From positions 186,001-250,000 of the forward strand of contig CALVCL010000012.1 of assembly GCA_944326085.1 (NCBI GenBank): 64,000 bases of DNA. The letters run 5' to 3'. The position numbers were made by a program, and so were the translations under genes. The notes below the pieces were generated by a model that saw only the letters and a program-made list of their open reading frames with translations, searched no databases and had not been told where the DNA came from. Positions within the stretch are counted from its first letter, which is position 1; each line of letters opens with the position of its first letter. Source of the DNA: an uncultured Tidjanibacter sp. GTDB taxonomy: Bacteria > Bacteroidota > Bacteroidia > Bacteroidales > Rikenellaceae. Positions 45,721 through 55,971 of this stretch are shown in pieces.

Positions 45721-46413
45721 ATGAACGAAAGGTTACTCGTCGTAGATGACGAGAAGGACATCTGCGAAATACTCGACTTCAATCTCTCGAACGAGGGCTA
45801 TACGGTAGATACGGCCCAGTCTGCCGAAGAGGCGATGCGCAAGCTCTCACCGGAACATTCACTGATACTGCTCGATGTCATGATGGGCGGTATGTCGGGT
45901 TACAAAATGGCCGAAAAATTGCGCAGGGAGGGGAACAAAATTCCAATTATCTTTCTCACAGCCAAGGATACCGAAAACGACATGCTCACAGGCTTTTCCG
46001 TAGGCGGAGACGATTACATATCCAAACCCTTCTCCATAAAGGAAGTTGTGGCACGTGTCCGTGCGGTACTCAAACGTTCTTCTGGCCATCCGGCCGCAGA
46101 ACGTCAGTATGACGGACGCCTTGAAATCGGCGATGTCATAATCGATTTTGACACAAAGGAAGTTATTATCGGAACCAACGCCATACCACTTACCCGCACC
46201 GAATTTGATATTCTTACCACTTTGGCATCCAACCCTTCACGCGTATTCAGCCGCGAAGATCTCATAGACAGGATATGGACCGACGCACCGTTCGTAACGG
46301 AACGTACTGTTGATGTACATATCACACGTCTGCGCAAAAAACTCGGCGACAAGGCATCGCTCATAATGAGCCGCCCGGGATACGGCTATCGCTTTAACAT
46401 CACGGAAAAATGA
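45721..46413 (+). CDS. phoP: Response regulator, OmpR/PhoB type
   Basis: Encodes 230 residues. The receiver domain has the acidic pair DD at 9-10, phospho-acceptor Asp52 in LLDVMM, Thr80 and Lys102. The winged-helix DNA-binding domain (about 130-228) ends RLRKKLGDKASLIMSRPGYGYRF. It is the likely binder of the Pho box at 39934. ATG 45721 gives the normal N-terminus MNERLLVVDDEKD. Its stop overlaps the kinase start by 4 bases. Confidence 0.93.
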   Translation: MNERLLVVDDEKDICEILDFNLSNEGYTVDTAQSAEEAMRKLSPEHSLILLDVMMGGMSGYKMAEKLRREGNKIPIIFLTAKDTENDMLTGFSVGGDDYISKPFSIKEVVARVRAVLKRSSGHPAAERQYDGRLEIGDVIIDFDTKEVIIGTNAIPLTRTEFDILTTLASNPSRVFSREDLIDRIWTDAPFVTERTVDVHITRLRKKLGDKASLIMSRPGYGYRFNITEK

Positions 46414-48149
46414 ACATGACATATCAGCGGAAACTGACGCTAAGTTTCCTTGTAATATTCGTAATATTCACCACAGGCGTCATACTGTTCGAACAGAACC
46501 AGGCATACCGCTACCGCACCGAGGCTCTCGAAGAAAAACTCGATGCATACGCAGAAATGATACACGACTGCGTTGTCAGTGACACCACCGGAGGCAATGC
46601 CTTGCAATGGCTCGTATCCACCATGCCGCGCGACCTGCGTCTTACGGTTATCAATGCCGACGGCCGCGTGGTATTCGACAACATTGCCGACACCGGCATG
46701 CTCGACAACCACTCCGACCGCCCTGAAGTTGCCAAGGCCAAAACCGATGGTGCAGCCTATGATATACGCATGTCGACATCAACAAACATTCCGTATATCT
46801 ATTATGCCAAATATTTCGGTAACGATTTCGTACGTGCAGCATTCCCGTACGACGGAAAGGTGCAAAACTTCCTGAAGCCTAACAACGGTTTTCTATACTT
46901 CATAATATGCTTGTTCATCATCGGACTGATATTCATCAATTACGTGGGCAGACTTTTCGGCAATTCGGTAAAACGGTTGCGTGACTTCGCATCGACAACA
47001 GGAAACGAAACACCTACAAATCAAGTACCGTACTTCCCGAAAGACGAGCTGGGCGAAATCGGCCAGCGCATAGCCGACAGTTACACACGCCTCAAGGAGA
47101 GCGAACAGACTTTGGTCCGCGAACGCGAAAAGTTGCTACAACACGTACACAGTTCGGCTGAAGGAGTATGTTTCTTTCGCCCCGACGGCTCGGTGGAATT
47201 CTACAACGGACTGTTCCTTCAGTACATGAACACTATCAGTGACACTGTTGTCAGCGACAATCCCGCCATTCTTCAACTAAACGTATTCGAACCTGTGAGA
47301 ATGTTCCTTGCTTCCAACATCAATGAGCAGTATTTCGAAACGCACATCAACGAGCAGGGCATGGAATTCCTGTTGCGTGTCAATGTCTTCGATGACAAAA
47401 GTTTCGAGATAGTTCTCAACGACATTACCCGTCAGCAAAAAACGCGACGTCTGAAACAGGAAATGACAGGCAACATCGCCCACGAGCTACGTACACCCGT
47501 TACCAGCATCCGCGGTTATCTGGAAACCGTACTTGAAACTCCGCTACCGAAAGAAAAGGAACGTGACTTCATCAACAAGGCCTACAAGCAAACGCTCGCC
47601 CTGTCGGAACTTATACGCGACATGAGCCTTCTCACCAAAATAGAGGAAACACCCGGGTCATTCAATTTTGGAAACGTTAACTTGAAATCGATAGTCAACC
47701 GCGTTGTTGCCGAGTTAGAACCGGCCATGCAGGCAAAAGGTACGTCTTTGGATGACAGACTTCCTGAAGGATTGACAATACACGGCAACGAGAGCCTCAT
47801 TTATTCTGTATTCCGCAATCTTACAGACAATGTGATAAACCATGCGGGTGAAGATGTCGACATAACATTGAGCCTGCGCGGCGAACGCAACGGATATGCC
47901 TACATATCGTTTGCCGACAACGGCTGCGGCATTAAGGACAAGAGTAAACTCAACCGATTGTTCGAACGTTTCTACCGTCTCGATGAAGGCCGTACGCGCG
48001 ACAACGGCGGCTCAGGTCTCGGGCTGTCGATAGTGAAAAACATAATTGCCCTGCATGGGGGTACAATCATTGCAAAGGAACGTCGCGAGGGTGGACTTGA
48101 ATTCCTGTTCACGCTACCATTGAACGGTGACACATCAAAGGCCAAATAA
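46410..48149 (+). CDS. phoR: Sensor histidine kinase, PhoR-like
   Basis: Encodes 579 residues. Helix 1 (about 9-27), a periplasmic or extracytoplasmic domain (about 28-158), helix 2 (about 161-180), a HAMP-like linker, a PAS domain (about 240-345), HisKA with His358 in NIAHELRTPVTSIRGY, and HATPase_c (N box NLTDNVINHAG, G1 FADNGCGI, G2 GGSGLGLS). The sizeable extracytoplasmic domain is larger than in E. coli PhoR. The genetic context, downstream of pst and phoU, supports phosphate control. Confidence 0.93.
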   Translation: MNMTYQRKLTLSFLVIFVIFTTGVILFEQNQAYRYRTEALEEKLDAYAEMIHDCVVSDTTGGNALQWLVSTMPRDLRLTVINADGRVVFDNIADTGMLDNHSDRPEVAKAKTDGAAYDIRMSTSTNIPYIYYAKYFGNDFVRAAFPYDGKVQNFLKPNNGFLYFIICLFIIGLIFINYVGRLFGNSVKRLRDFASTTGNETPTNQVPYFPKDELGEIGQRIADSYTRLKESEQTLVREREKLLQHVHSSAEGVCFFRPDGSVEFYNGLFLQYMNTISDTVVSDNPAILQLNVFEPVRMFLASNINEQYFETHINEQGMEFLLRVNVFDDKSFEIVLNDITRQQKTRRLKQEMTGNIAHELRTPVTSIRGYLETVLETPLPKEKERDFINKAYKQTLALSELIRDMSLLTKIEETPGSFNFGNVNLKSIVNRVVAELEPAMQAKGTSLDDRLPEGLTIHGNESLIYSVFRNLTDNVINHAGEDVDITLSLRGERNGYAYISFADNGCGIKDKSKLNRLFERFYRLDEGRTRDNGGSGLGLSIVKNIIALHGGTIIAKERREGGLEFLFTLPLNGDTSKAK

Positions 48150-48156
48150 TCAATAC

Positions 48157-48204
48157 CTAAAACGATAAAGGCCGTATTTCCCGATACGGCCTTTATCGTT
48201 TTAG
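48157..48204. terminator. Bidirectional terminator after phoR
   Basis: A perfect 21-bp stem (48157-48177 / 48184-48204) with a 6-base loop stands between the convergent phoR and polyprenyl synthase genes. Confidence 0.88.
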
Positions 48205-48213
48205 TACTCTAAA

Positions 48214-49194
48214 CTACTTTTCCCTGTCGCCTATATAATCACAAAGCAACTCGAGAGAATGGCGATAAGTCGATTCAGGATATGTACGTATCACACTGCG
48301 TGCAGCGTCAAGATACAAATTCATCACCGCCTTAGCCGCTTCTATACCTCCTTCTTTATGCACAAACGCCGATATCTCCTCTATTAATTCAGGATTGCTT
48401 CCGGCAGCCTTCACTTTGTCCATTATGGTTTGGCACTCTGTCTTGCCGCAACGTTCGAGGATTGCTATCAGAGGAAGTGTAACCTTACCCTCGCGCAGGT
48501 CGGCGCACGACGACTTGCCGGTCTGTTCCGACGGTGCATAATCGAGTATATCGTCTTTTATCTGGAAAGCCATCCCGAGATTCAGGCCTATTTGACGTGC
48601 AAGTCCTACTTCCGTAGGATTGGCGCCCGCCGACATGGCACCCGAACCGCTGCTCACTCCGATAAGCGTAGCCGTTTTTTTGAATATTATATCAAGATAC
48701 GACTGGCGTGTAACCACACGTTTCTCATTCAGTTCACTCTGTATAAGCTCGCCCTCCACAAGTTCGGCTATACCGGCGGTTATGTATGACACAATGTCGT
48801 ACTGCGCGCTGCGCATGCCTATCACGTAGCTGCGCGCCAGAATATAGTCGCCCGAAAGTACTGAAACGCGGGAATTCCACTTGCTGTGTACGGTAGGTTT
48901 TCCATGACGCGTATCCGAGCCATCGACAACATCATCGTGTATCAACGATGCATTGTGTATCATCTCCACAAGCATGGCAGCCAGATACGAACGTTTTCCT
49001 ATACCTGCCTTAGAATGTATTCCGGCACACAGAAACACAAGCAAAGGTCGTATTCCCTTACCGTGTGACGAAATAATATAATCCATGATACCCGACACGA
49101 ACGGGTCATCGCTGTGCAGAACTCTCTTTATGAATTCCGTATATTCGGAGAATTCACGTTCCAGCGGTTTTTTTATCTCATTCAACCTGTCCAT
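48214..49194 (-). CDS. ispB: Polyprenyl (octaprenyl-type) diphosphate synthase
   Basis: Encodes 326 residues of the trans-prenyl synthase family. The first Asp-rich motif is LIHDDVVDGSDTRHG and the second is QIKDDILDYAPSEQTGK. FRRGKPTVH-type substrate residues are seen as RHGKPTVHSKW. It elongates farnesyl diphosphate with IPP to the long side chain of menaquinone, which would serve complex I in this same window. Two overlapping -7 boxes lie upstream. Chain length cannot be read from sequence with certainty. Confidence 0.88.
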   Translation of the reverse strand: MDRLNEIKKPLEREFSEYTEFIKRVLHSDDPFVSGIMDYIISSHGKGIRPLLVFLCAGIHSKAGIGKRSYLAAMLVEMIHNASLIHDDVVDGSDTRHGKPTVHSKWNSRVSVLSGDYILARSYVIGMRSAQYDIVSYITAGIAELVEGELIQSELNEKRVVTRQSYLDIIFKKTATLIGVSSGSGAMSAGANPTEVGLARQIGLNLGMAFQIKDDILDYAPSEQTGKSSCADLREGKVTLPLIAILERCGKTECQTIMDKVKAAGSNPELIEEISAFVHKEGGIEAAKAVMNLYLDAARSVIRTYPESTYRHSLELLCDYIGDREK

Positions 49195-49211
49195 ATTCCC
49201 CAGCTGTGGTG

Positions 49212-49230
49212 CAAAAATAATGCAAATTTA
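49212..49230 (-). promoter_or_regulatory. Two -7 boxes of the polyprenyl synthase promoter
   Basis: On the minus strand, TATTTTTG (49212-49219) and TAAATTTG (49223-49230) both match TAnnTTTG. They are 11 bases apart and lie 17-35 bases before the ATG at 49194. Confidence 0.5.
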
Positions 49231-49368
49231 CGACAGTATGTCCCTTTATACGGAACATGTCTGTCGTTTTTGGAAGCATTTGTCAAAAAAACACACCACA
49301 TCTGCCCTGCACAAGCCAATGAACATATATTAACGACGCATGCCGGTCATAATCTCAACTATTTTTCG

Positions 49369-49376
49369 TTACTTTG
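49369..49376 (+). promoter_or_regulatory. Candidate -7 box of the yfhO-like gene
   Basis: TTACTTTG has one mismatch to TAnnTTTG and is followed by caag. It lies 24 bases before the ATG at 49401, and makes the ATG-like codon at 49374 too early to be the start. Confidence 0.45.
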
Positions 49377-49400
49377 CAAGATATGCAAACACTGCCCCGT

Positions 49401-51893
49401 ATGGACAAAAAAGGGAAACTTCCGCGCTGGCTGCCCTATGTGGCAGCACCAATCATATTTCTGCTGGTATCAATGCTATACTTCGCCCCGCAGTTCAACG
49501 GAGAGAAGCTCAACATGCACGATGTGACACAGTACATAGGTGCAAGTGCCGACATCGAACGCCACATCGAGAAATATGGCGAGGACCCGCAGTGGACAGG
49601 CAGTTCATTCAGCGGCATGCCGTCGTATATGATTGATTTCAAGGTACCATCATGGATTATCCGCCATGCCTCAAAACTGCCGCTTCAAGTAGTAGGCGAA
49701 CCGGCCATACTGACCTTCACGGCCATGCTGTGCTTCTGGCTGATGACGCTGTTGTGGAAAGTCAACCCATGGGTAGGCATAATGCCCTCCCTTGCATACG
49801 GGTTTTCCACATACACTATACTGATTATAGGTGCCGGACATATTTCAAAAGTATGGGCAATGGCATACATACCGCTGCTGATAGGCGCAATATTCTATAC
49901 ATACCGCAGTCGGCATATATGGTTCGGTGCCGCATTGGCAGCACTTGCCGCATCGCTCGAAATATCGGCAAACCATCCGCAGATAACCTACTATTTCCTG
50001 CTGGTCATTGCAGCCATGTTCATCAACGAACTGGTACGTGCATGCCGCCAGAAACTTCTGCCGCGTTTCTGCAAGGCTACCGGAGCATTGGCGTTAGCCG
50101 CCATATTGGCCGTAGGGTCAAATTTCGCCCCGCTGTACTTCACTGCGCAACATACAGCCGATACTACACGCGGCGGATCTGAACTCGCCGCCGCAACAGA
50201 AGACGGAAATAAATCACAAAACGGCCTTGACCTAGAATACGCCACCGCATGGAGCTATGGACGCACCGAAAGTCTCAACATGTTCATTCCGGACCTCATG
50301 GGAGGCTCGTCTGCACAACCGTTTTCATCGGACGGTCCTGTGGCTGACGTATTGTCACAGTTCGGTATACACCCTGCGAACCTTCCGCTCGGCACATATT
50401 GGGGCGACCAGCCAGGCACCGCAGGCCCGACCTACCTCGGCGCATCAATAATATTCTTCGCCTTTCTCGGACTGTTCGTGCTCGAAGGCCGCAAGAAATG
50501 GTGGCTGCTGGCTGTCAGCATACTGTCACTATTCCTTGCATGGGGCAGCAATATGATGTGGTTCACGGAACTGTGTTTCAAGATACTGCCCGGATACAAC
50601 AAGTTCAGGGCAGTATCCACGGCACTTGTCATCATACAATGGACCGTTCCTGCGCTCGCATGTCTGGTTCTTTCAGAGTTGTGGAAAGGCGAAATCCCGA
50701 CCGACAAACTGCGTAAAGGCATATTATGGAGTGTAGGCATAACTGGCAGCATTGCGCTGTTCATGGCACTCTTCGGCGGACGCATATTCAGTTTCTCCAC
50801 CCCTGGCGACTTCCCGCTGCTTTACAACATCGCAACATATGGCGGTCTTGACGAAGCCGGCGCCCGACAGTTTGCCATAATGGTGTCGGAGGCCATGGAA
50901 GCGGAACGCGCATCAATTCTCCGCATGGATGCATGGAGGTCACTGTTGCTCGTCCTCATATCGGCAGGCTTCGTCGTGCTCTACATGAAAGGACGTATCA
51001 AGAAAGGCGTACTCATGGGATGCCTTGCCGTATTGGCATGCATCGACCTCATACCGGCCGACATGCGATACCTCTCGCACGACAGTTTCGTCCCCGCACG
51101 CCGCACGCAGATATACCCGACAGAAGCCGACAAGGAGATATTGCGTGACACACTGCCCGGATACAGGGTGGCCAACCTCTCTGTCAGCACGTTCAACGAT
51201 GCCACAACGTCATATTTTCACCGTTCGGTCGGCGGATACCACGGTGCAAAGCTGCAGCGCTATCAGGACCTGATAGACCATCACCTGATGCCGATGAACA
51301 TGGAAGTTTACAACATGCTCAACACACGCTATTTCATCATTCCCGACCAAGCAACCGGACGGCTGCATGCAGAGTTCAATCCGGATGCCAACGGAGCGGC
51401 GTGGTTTGTTGACAAAGTTACGGTAACCGACACACCGCAGGAGGAGATAGACGCACTCAACAAAATAGACACCAAACACGAAGCCGTTGCGGACCGCCGT
51501 TTCGCGGAGATGCTGACTGTGAACGGCACATCCGACAGCACTGCGACAATAACACTCACCGACTATAGGGTCAACCACCTTACCTACGATTACACCTCAG
51601 CTACAGACGGCGTAGCGGTATTCTCGGAAATATATTACGACAAGGGATGGAAGGCTTATATCGACGGAGAGGAAGCTCCATATTTCCGTGCCGACTATGT
51701 ACTGCGTGCAATGGTACTTCCGACGGGCACCCATACCGTAGAATTCATATTTAGGGCTCCTGGTTTCAAAGCCGCTTCAACAGTAACACTAATATGCTCG
51801 ATAATAATACTCGCAGGCTTCATCGCTTCCGCCACATATGTGTATGCACAACGCAGAACCTGCATCGAGAAACAACCGGAAACAAAGAACTAA
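49401..51893 (+). CDS. YfhO-family polytopic membrane protein
   Basis: Encodes 830 residues. About a dozen membrane helices (about 12-560) are followed by a soluble C-terminal domain with DYRVNHLTYDYTSATDGVAV and EIYYDKGWKAYIDGEE, then a last helix. This is the layout of the YfhO family, GT-C-like proteins linked in Bacillus to glycosylation of teichoic acid. HDVTQYIGASADIERHIE near the N-terminus holds acidic residues in the first extracytoplasmic loop, where GT-C enzymes have the catalytic Asp. The substrate is unknown in Bacteroidetes. The gene heads a run with ftsX, DUF3098, uppP and truB. Confidence 0.8.
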   Translation: MDKKGKLPRWLPYVAAPIIFLLVSMLYFAPQFNGEKLNMHDVTQYIGASADIERHIEKYGEDPQWTGSSFSGMPSYMIDFKVPSWIIRHASKLPLQVVGEPAILTFTAMLCFWLMTLLWKVNPWVGIMPSLAYGFSTYTILIIGAGHISKVWAMAYIPLLIGAIFYTYRSRHIWFGAALAALAASLEISANHPQITYYFLLVIAAMFINELVRACRQKLLPRFCKATGALALAAILAVGSNFAPLYFTAQHTADTTRGGSELAAATEDGNKSQNGLDLEYATAWSYGRTESLNMFIPDLMGGSSAQPFSSDGPVADVLSQFGIHPANLPLGTYWGDQPGTAGPTYLGASIIFFAFLGLFVLEGRKKWWLLAVSILSLFLAWGSNMMWFTELCFKILPGYNKFRAVSTALVIIQWTVPALACLVLSELWKGEIPTDKLRKGILWSVGITGSIALFMALFGGRIFSFSTPGDFPLLYNIATYGGLDEAGARQFAIMVSEAMEAERASILRMDAWRSLLLVLISAGFVVLYMKGRIKKGVLMGCLAVLACIDLIPADMRYLSHDSFVPARRTQIYPTEADKEILRDTLPGYRVANLSVSTFNDATTSYFHRSVGGYHGAKLQRYQDLIDHHLMPMNMEVYNMLNTRYFIIPDQATGRLHAEFNPDANGAAWFVDKVTVTDTPQEEIDALNKIDTKHEAVADRRFAEMLTVNGTSDSTATITLTDYRVNHLTYDYTSATDGVAVFSEIYYDKGWKAYIDGEEAPYFRADYVLRAMVLPTGTHTVEFIFRAPGFKAASTVTLICSIIILAGFIASATYVYAQRRTCIEKQPETKN

Positions 51894-51908
51894 ATCACCA
51901 TATCAGAC

Positions 51909-52793
51909 ATGTCGAAAGCTGAAAATTCGAAAAGTCTAAAGCGCAAGGTACGCAATTCGTACATAATATCCACCATAAGTATTGCATTGGTGCTGTTCCT
52001 GCTCGGCAGCGTTGGCTATCTCATATTCAATGCCGTACGCGCCACGGAAATGATGAAGGAAAACATGTCAATCCACATCATGCTCCGTAGCGACGCCGAT
52101 CCCGAACGCATGGCCGAAATAGGCCGCATGCTCGGCGACATGGAGGCCGTAAAGGAAGTGACATTCGTTCCGAAAGAGACAGCAGCGGAGGATTTCAAGG
52201 AACAAGTCGGCAGCGACTTCGTGGAATTTCTTTCGTTCAACCCACTACCCGATTCGTACGAAATAAAACTTAACTCCGACTTTTCTGAGAAAGAACATGT
52301 CCGCCGGTTCGAAAAGGAGGTTTCCGGATGGAAAGGCGTAGAAGAGGTTGTATATCAGAAAAACGTTGTAGAACAGATAAGTACCAATATAAACAAATTC
52401 AACTTTGCACTGCTGCTCTTCGGCGGGGCACTGCTGGTGATAGCCCTCATTCTGCTCAACAACACCATCAGGCTTACGATATACTCCAAACGATACCTCA
52501 TAAACACCATGCGTCTGGTAGGTGCATCACGCTGGTTCATAGTCAAGCCATTCCTGCTTCGCAGCATTCTCCACGGCATATACGCATGGCTTATAGCAGG
52601 AGCGATGTTCCTCGGTCTCGTGGCGGGTCTCAACGAAGGTCTGCCGGAAGTCACCCTGCTTACGGAAAGCATGCCTGTATACTACACACTGTGCGGCATG
52701 TTGGTGCTCGGCATACTCATATCTGCCCTGTTTACGGTATTTGCCGTGAACAAGTTCGTCAAGATGAACTATACGAAAATAAACCTTTATTAA
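51909..52793 (+). CDS. ftsX: Cell division protein FtsX
   Basis: Encodes 294 residues. Helix 1 is at about 20-40, the extracytoplasmic domain at about 45-165, and three helices follow. LNNTIRLTIYSKRYLINTMRLVGAS is the FtsX permease motif, given here in part as IRLTIYSKRYLINTMRLVG. With FtsE it controls peptidoglycan hydrolases at the septum. ftsE is not adjacent. The gene lies 15 bases after the yfhO-like gene. Confidence 0.92.
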   Translation: MSKAENSKSLKRKVRNSYIISTISIALVLFLLGSVGYLIFNAVRATEMMKENMSIHIMLRSDADPERMAEIGRMLGDMEAVKEVTFVPKETAAEDFKEQVGSDFVEFLSFNPLPDSYEIKLNSDFSEKEHVRRFEKEVSGWKGVEEVVYQKNVVEQISTNINKFNFALLLFGGALLVIALILLNNTIRLTIYSKRYLINTMRLVGASRWFIVKPFLLRSILHGIYAWLIAGAMFLGLVAGLNEGLPEVTLLTESMPVYYTLCGMLVLGILISALFTVFAVNKFVKMNYTKINLY

Positions 52794-52824
52794 CAGATAC
52801 ACGGTCCGCAACAATATACAGACA

Positions 52825-53103
52825 ATGACAGACAAAAATCACAAAACCCCCTCACAACGGCCCGACACGACCAAAGAAATACGCATGCCTCTGGGCCGCA
52901 AGAACTACATATTCATGCTCGTCGGTTTTGGCCTGCTCCTGCTCGGCTTCATATTGATGAGCGGCGGAGGCAGTAAGACACCCGACCAGTTCGACTATTC
53001 GATGTTCAACTTCAGGCGCATAACCCTTGCGCCTATACTCGTACTGTCAGGTTTCGCCATGGAAATTTTCGCCATCATGAAACGCTTTAAAAACAACAAA
53101 TAA
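52825..53103 (+). CDS. DUF3098 membrane protein
   Basis: Encodes 92 residues. After a polar N-terminus, MPLGRKNYIFMLVGFGLLLL starts the first of two membrane helices; FDYSMFNFRRITLAPILVL leads to the second. This is the DUF3098 family, conserved between ftsX and uppP in Bacteroidetes. Its constant place among envelope genes suggests a role in division or wall lipid recycling. Confidence 0.85.
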   Translation: MTDKNHKTPSQRPDTTKEIRMPLGRKNYIFMLVGFGLLLLGFILMSGGGSKTPDQFDYSMFNFRRITLAPILVLSGFAMEIFAIMKRFKNNK

Positions 53104-53115
53104 CCCTAGCACAAA

Positions 53116-53901
53116 ATGAGTATTCTGGAAGCCATAATCATGGGTATACTGCAGGGACTCACCGAATTCCTCCCTGTCAGCAGCAGCGGTCACCTCGAAT
53201 TGGCCAACTACTTTTTCGGCATTAAAGGAGAAAGCAACCTTCAGTTCACAATGGCTGTACATGCCGCAACAGTATTGAGTACCATTACAGTATTCTATCG
53301 CGAGATCGGACAGCTGTTCAAAGGTCTGTTCAAATTTCAAATGAATACCGAAACAAGGTATATCATCAATATCATCATTTCCATGATACCTATTGCCGTA
53401 GTCGGCTTCTTCTTCCGAGACACCATAGAGGGCCTGTTCACATCAAATCTTCTGCTCGTAGGCATCATGCTGCTCATAACCGCCTGCCTGCTCACATTTG
53501 CCGGACTTGCCAAACCGCGCACAGGTCAGATTACTCCCGGACGCGCATTTGTGATAGGCATCGCACAAGCATTGGCTGCCCTGCCAGGGTTGTCGCGCTC
53601 CGGTGCCACCATATCGACAGGGCTCCTACTCGGCGTACAGCGCAGCGAGATGTCCAAATTCTCGTTTCTTATGGTTCTTGTTCCCATAATAGGCATGAAC
53701 CTTTTGGAGCTCATCGGCATGAAAAGCGGTGTAGCTTCGGTCGGCACATGGCAGCTTGTATGCGGGTTTGTAGCCGCATATTTTACAGGCACACTTGCCT
53801 GCCGCTGGATGATACGCATAGTCAATAAAGGCAAACTCACATGGTTTGCAGTATACTGTGCCGTTGTCGGTATCATTTCAATATGTTTCTATCTGTTCTA
53901 A
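53116..53901 (+). CDS. uppP: Undecaprenyl-diphosphatase (BacA/UppP)
   Basis: Encodes 261 residues with about eight helices. The catalytic motifs are GLTEFLPVSSSGHLE and LPGLSRSGATIS. It removes phosphate from undecaprenyl diphosphate to recycle the lipid carrier of wall and O-antigen synthesis, and gives bacitracin tolerance when abundant. It lies 12 bases after the DUF3098 gene. The stop is 21 bases before truB. Confidence 0.95.
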   Translation: MSILEAIIMGILQGLTEFLPVSSSGHLELANYFFGIKGESNLQFTMAVHAATVLSTITVFYREIGQLFKGLFKFQMNTETRYIINIIISMIPIAVVGFFFRDTIEGLFTSNLLLVGIMLLITACLLTFAGLAKPRTGQITPGRAFVIGIAQALAALPGLSRSGATISTGLLLGVQRSEMSKFSFLMVLVPIIGMNLLELIGMKSGVASVGTWQLVCGFVAAYFTGTLACRWMIRIVNKGKLTWFAVYCAVVGIISICFYLF

Positions 53902-53922
53902 CCAGACAAAACGCCAAACAAA

Positions 53923-54621
53923 TTGAAACAGCCGTTTTCGAAAGAGACAAACTTTAAGGAAGGTTATGTACTGGTGGCGGACAAGCCGTTGGGCTGGACT
54001 TCTACCGATGCGGTACGAAAGGTAAAATTCATGCTTCGCCGCAACGGGCTCAAAGATCTTAAAGTCGGTCATGCAGGGACACTCGATCCGTTAGCCAGCG
54101 GAGTATTACTGATATGCCTCGGCAAGGCCACAAAAATGGTTGAAACCCTACAGTCCGAAGAAAAAGAGTACATAGCAGGCATAATGCTCGGAGCCACCAC
54201 CCCAAGTTTTGACATGGAACATCCGGTCGATGCCACATATCCGTGGAAACATATCACACGCGATGACATCGAAAAGGCTCTTATATCACTTTCAGGAGAA
54301 AGGCTGCAAATGCCACCGCTCTATTCGGCAAAGAAAATAGACGGCCAGCGCGCCTACGAATACGCACGTGAAGGCGAGGAGGTCAAAATGAGGGCAGCAA
54401 TGATAACAATATATTCCATGGAACTGCTCGAATGCAACCTCCCAAGCATCACAGTGCGGGTAACATGCAGCAAAGGGACCTACATCCGTTCGTTGGCACG
54501 CGAAATAGGTGAAGTGCTCCACAGCGGTGCATATCTCACATCGCTGCGCCGCACACGCAGTGGAGGTTTCCGCGTGGAGGATGCATACACAATGGATGAA
54601 ATAACTGCAATACTGAAATAA
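53923..54621 (+). CDS. truB: tRNA pseudouridine(55) synthase TruB
   Basis: Encodes 232 residues. It makes pseudouridine 55 in the T loop of tRNA. Catalytic Asp55 is in KVGHAGTLDPLASG; LYSAKKIDGQRAYEYAREG and CSKGTYIRSLARE are further motifs. The start appears to be TTG at 53923: the frame has a stop at 53899 and the next ATG would remove the conserved DKPLGWTS segment. It is the last gene of the yfhO-ftsX-uppP run. Confidence 0.93.
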   Translation: MKQPFSKETNFKEGYVLVADKPLGWTSTDAVRKVKFMLRRNGLKDLKVGHAGTLDPLASGVLLICLGKATKMVETLQSEEKEYIAGIMLGATTPSFDMEHPVDATYPWKHITRDDIEKALISLSGERLQMPPLYSAKKIDGQRAYEYAREGEEVKMRAAMITIYSMELLECNLPSITVRVTCSKGTYIRSLAREIGEVLHSGAYLTSLRRTRSGGFRVEDAYTMDEITAILK

Positions 54622-54646
54622 ACAGTCACACGCCATAAACCTCACA

Positions 54647-54680
54647 GCCCTAATCAGACATATCGGATTAGGGCATTTTA
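54647..54680 (+). terminator. Terminator after truB
   Basis: A 9-bp stem (gccctaatc / gattagggc) is followed by attttat, 26 bases past the truB stop. Confidence 0.75.
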
Positions 54681-54833
54681 TGTTGCTCATGTCTCTTCCA
54701 GACAAAAATCCAGATAAAAGTGAAACAAATTACAATTTTCATCGTAATATAATTACTTATGTCCTGCCCGAAGGCATAGCCCCGGACCGGTGACAACAGA
54801 TACCATACATAAATTCTCGCATTATTTCAAGGG

Positions 54834-55883
54834 ATGAAACTTTCACAGTACAACTACAACTTTTCGCCCGAACTATTGGCGAAATATCCCACCGAGAACC
54901 GCGATGAGTCGCGCCTCATGGTCATAGACCGTAAAACGGGCAAAATCGAACACAGAATTTTCAAGGACATAATAGACTACTTCAACGAGAAGGACGTTTT
55001 CATATTCAATAACACCAAGGTATTCCCCGCAAGGCTTTACGGCAACAAGGAAAAAACCGGTGCCGAAATCGAAATCTTTCTGCTTCGCGAGCTCAACCGC
55101 GACCTTCGGCTGTGGGACGTACTCGTAGATCCAGCACGCAAAATACGTATAGGCAACAAACTATATTTCGGCGATGACGACCTGCTTGTTGCCGAAGTCA
55201 TAGACAATACCACCTCAAGAGGACGCACACTGCGTTTCCTTTTCGATGGTTCCTACGAAGAATTCCGCGCCACACTGTACAAATTCGGAGAAACTCCACT
55301 TCCACGCTGGATACGCGACAAGGTGGAACCTATCGACGCCGAACGCTATCAGACCATTTTCGCGACCGAGGAAGGTGCAGTAGCCGCCCCGACCGCAGGT
55401 CTTCATTTCAGCAAGCACCTTCTCAAAAGGCTCGAAATCAAAGGCATCGAGTCCGCTATGATAACGCTCCACGTTGGGCTTGGCAACTTCCGGACTGTCG
55501 ATGTCGAGGACCTAACAAAACATAAGATGGACTCCGAACAAATGCGTATCTCCGAGGAGGCAGCTGAAAAGGTCAATGCGGCAAAACGCAGCGGCCACCG
55601 TGTATGTGCAATCGGCACATCGGTACAGAGAGCTATCGAAAGCAGCGTATCGACCAACGGCATGCTTAAACCGCGCGAAGGCTGGACCAACAAGTTCATC
55701 TTCTGCCCCTACGAATTCAGCATAGCCGATTCAATGGTCTCTAACTTTCATCTCCCTTGTTCGACACAACTCATGCATGTTGCGGCATTCGGCGGATACG
55801 ATACCATCATGAATGCCTACAAAGTAGCCATCGAAGAAGGTTACCGCTTCGGCACCTACGGCGATGCCATGCTGATACTATGA
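54834..55883 (+). CDS. queA: tRNA ribosyltransferase-isomerase QueA
   Basis: Encodes 349 residues. It transfers the ribosyl part of AdoMet to preQ1 in tRNA, forming epoxyqueuosine. Motifs are [61 protein letters not shown] and NLPCSTQL-type FHLPCSTQL. Other queuosine genes are not in the window. The 212 bases upstream contain the truB terminator and no clear -7 box. Confidence 0.95.
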   Translation: MKLSQYNYNFSPELLAKYPTENRDESRLMVIDRKTGKIEHRIFKDIIDYFNEKDVFIFNNTKVFPARLYGNKEKTGAEIEIFLLRELNRDLRLWDVLVDPARKIRIGNKLYFGDDDLLVAEVIDNTTSRGRTLRFLFDGSYEEFRATLYKFGETPLPRWIRDKVEPIDAERYQTIFATEEGAVAAPTAGLHFSKHLLKRLEIKGIESAMITLHVGLGNFRTVDVEDLTKHKMDSEQMRISEEAAEKVNAAKRSGHRVCAIGTSVQRAIESSVSTNGMLKPREGWTNKFIFCPYEFSIADSMVSNFHLPCSTQLMHVAAFGGYDTIMNAYKVAIEEGYRFGTYGDAMLIL

Positions 55884-55939
55884 TGACATACCGCCGAGCC
55901 TTTTTTGAATTTAAAAATGGCAGGCTTGTAAATTATTCG

Positions 55940-55947
55940 TACATTTG
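55940..55947 (+). promoter_or_regulatory. -7 box of the GT5-like/DUF4270 operon
   Basis: TACATTTG matches TAnnTTTG exactly and is followed by caag, 25 bases before the ATG at 55972. Confidence 0.55.
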
Positions 55948-55971
55948 CAAGTATTCTTAAGTTTCCTATAA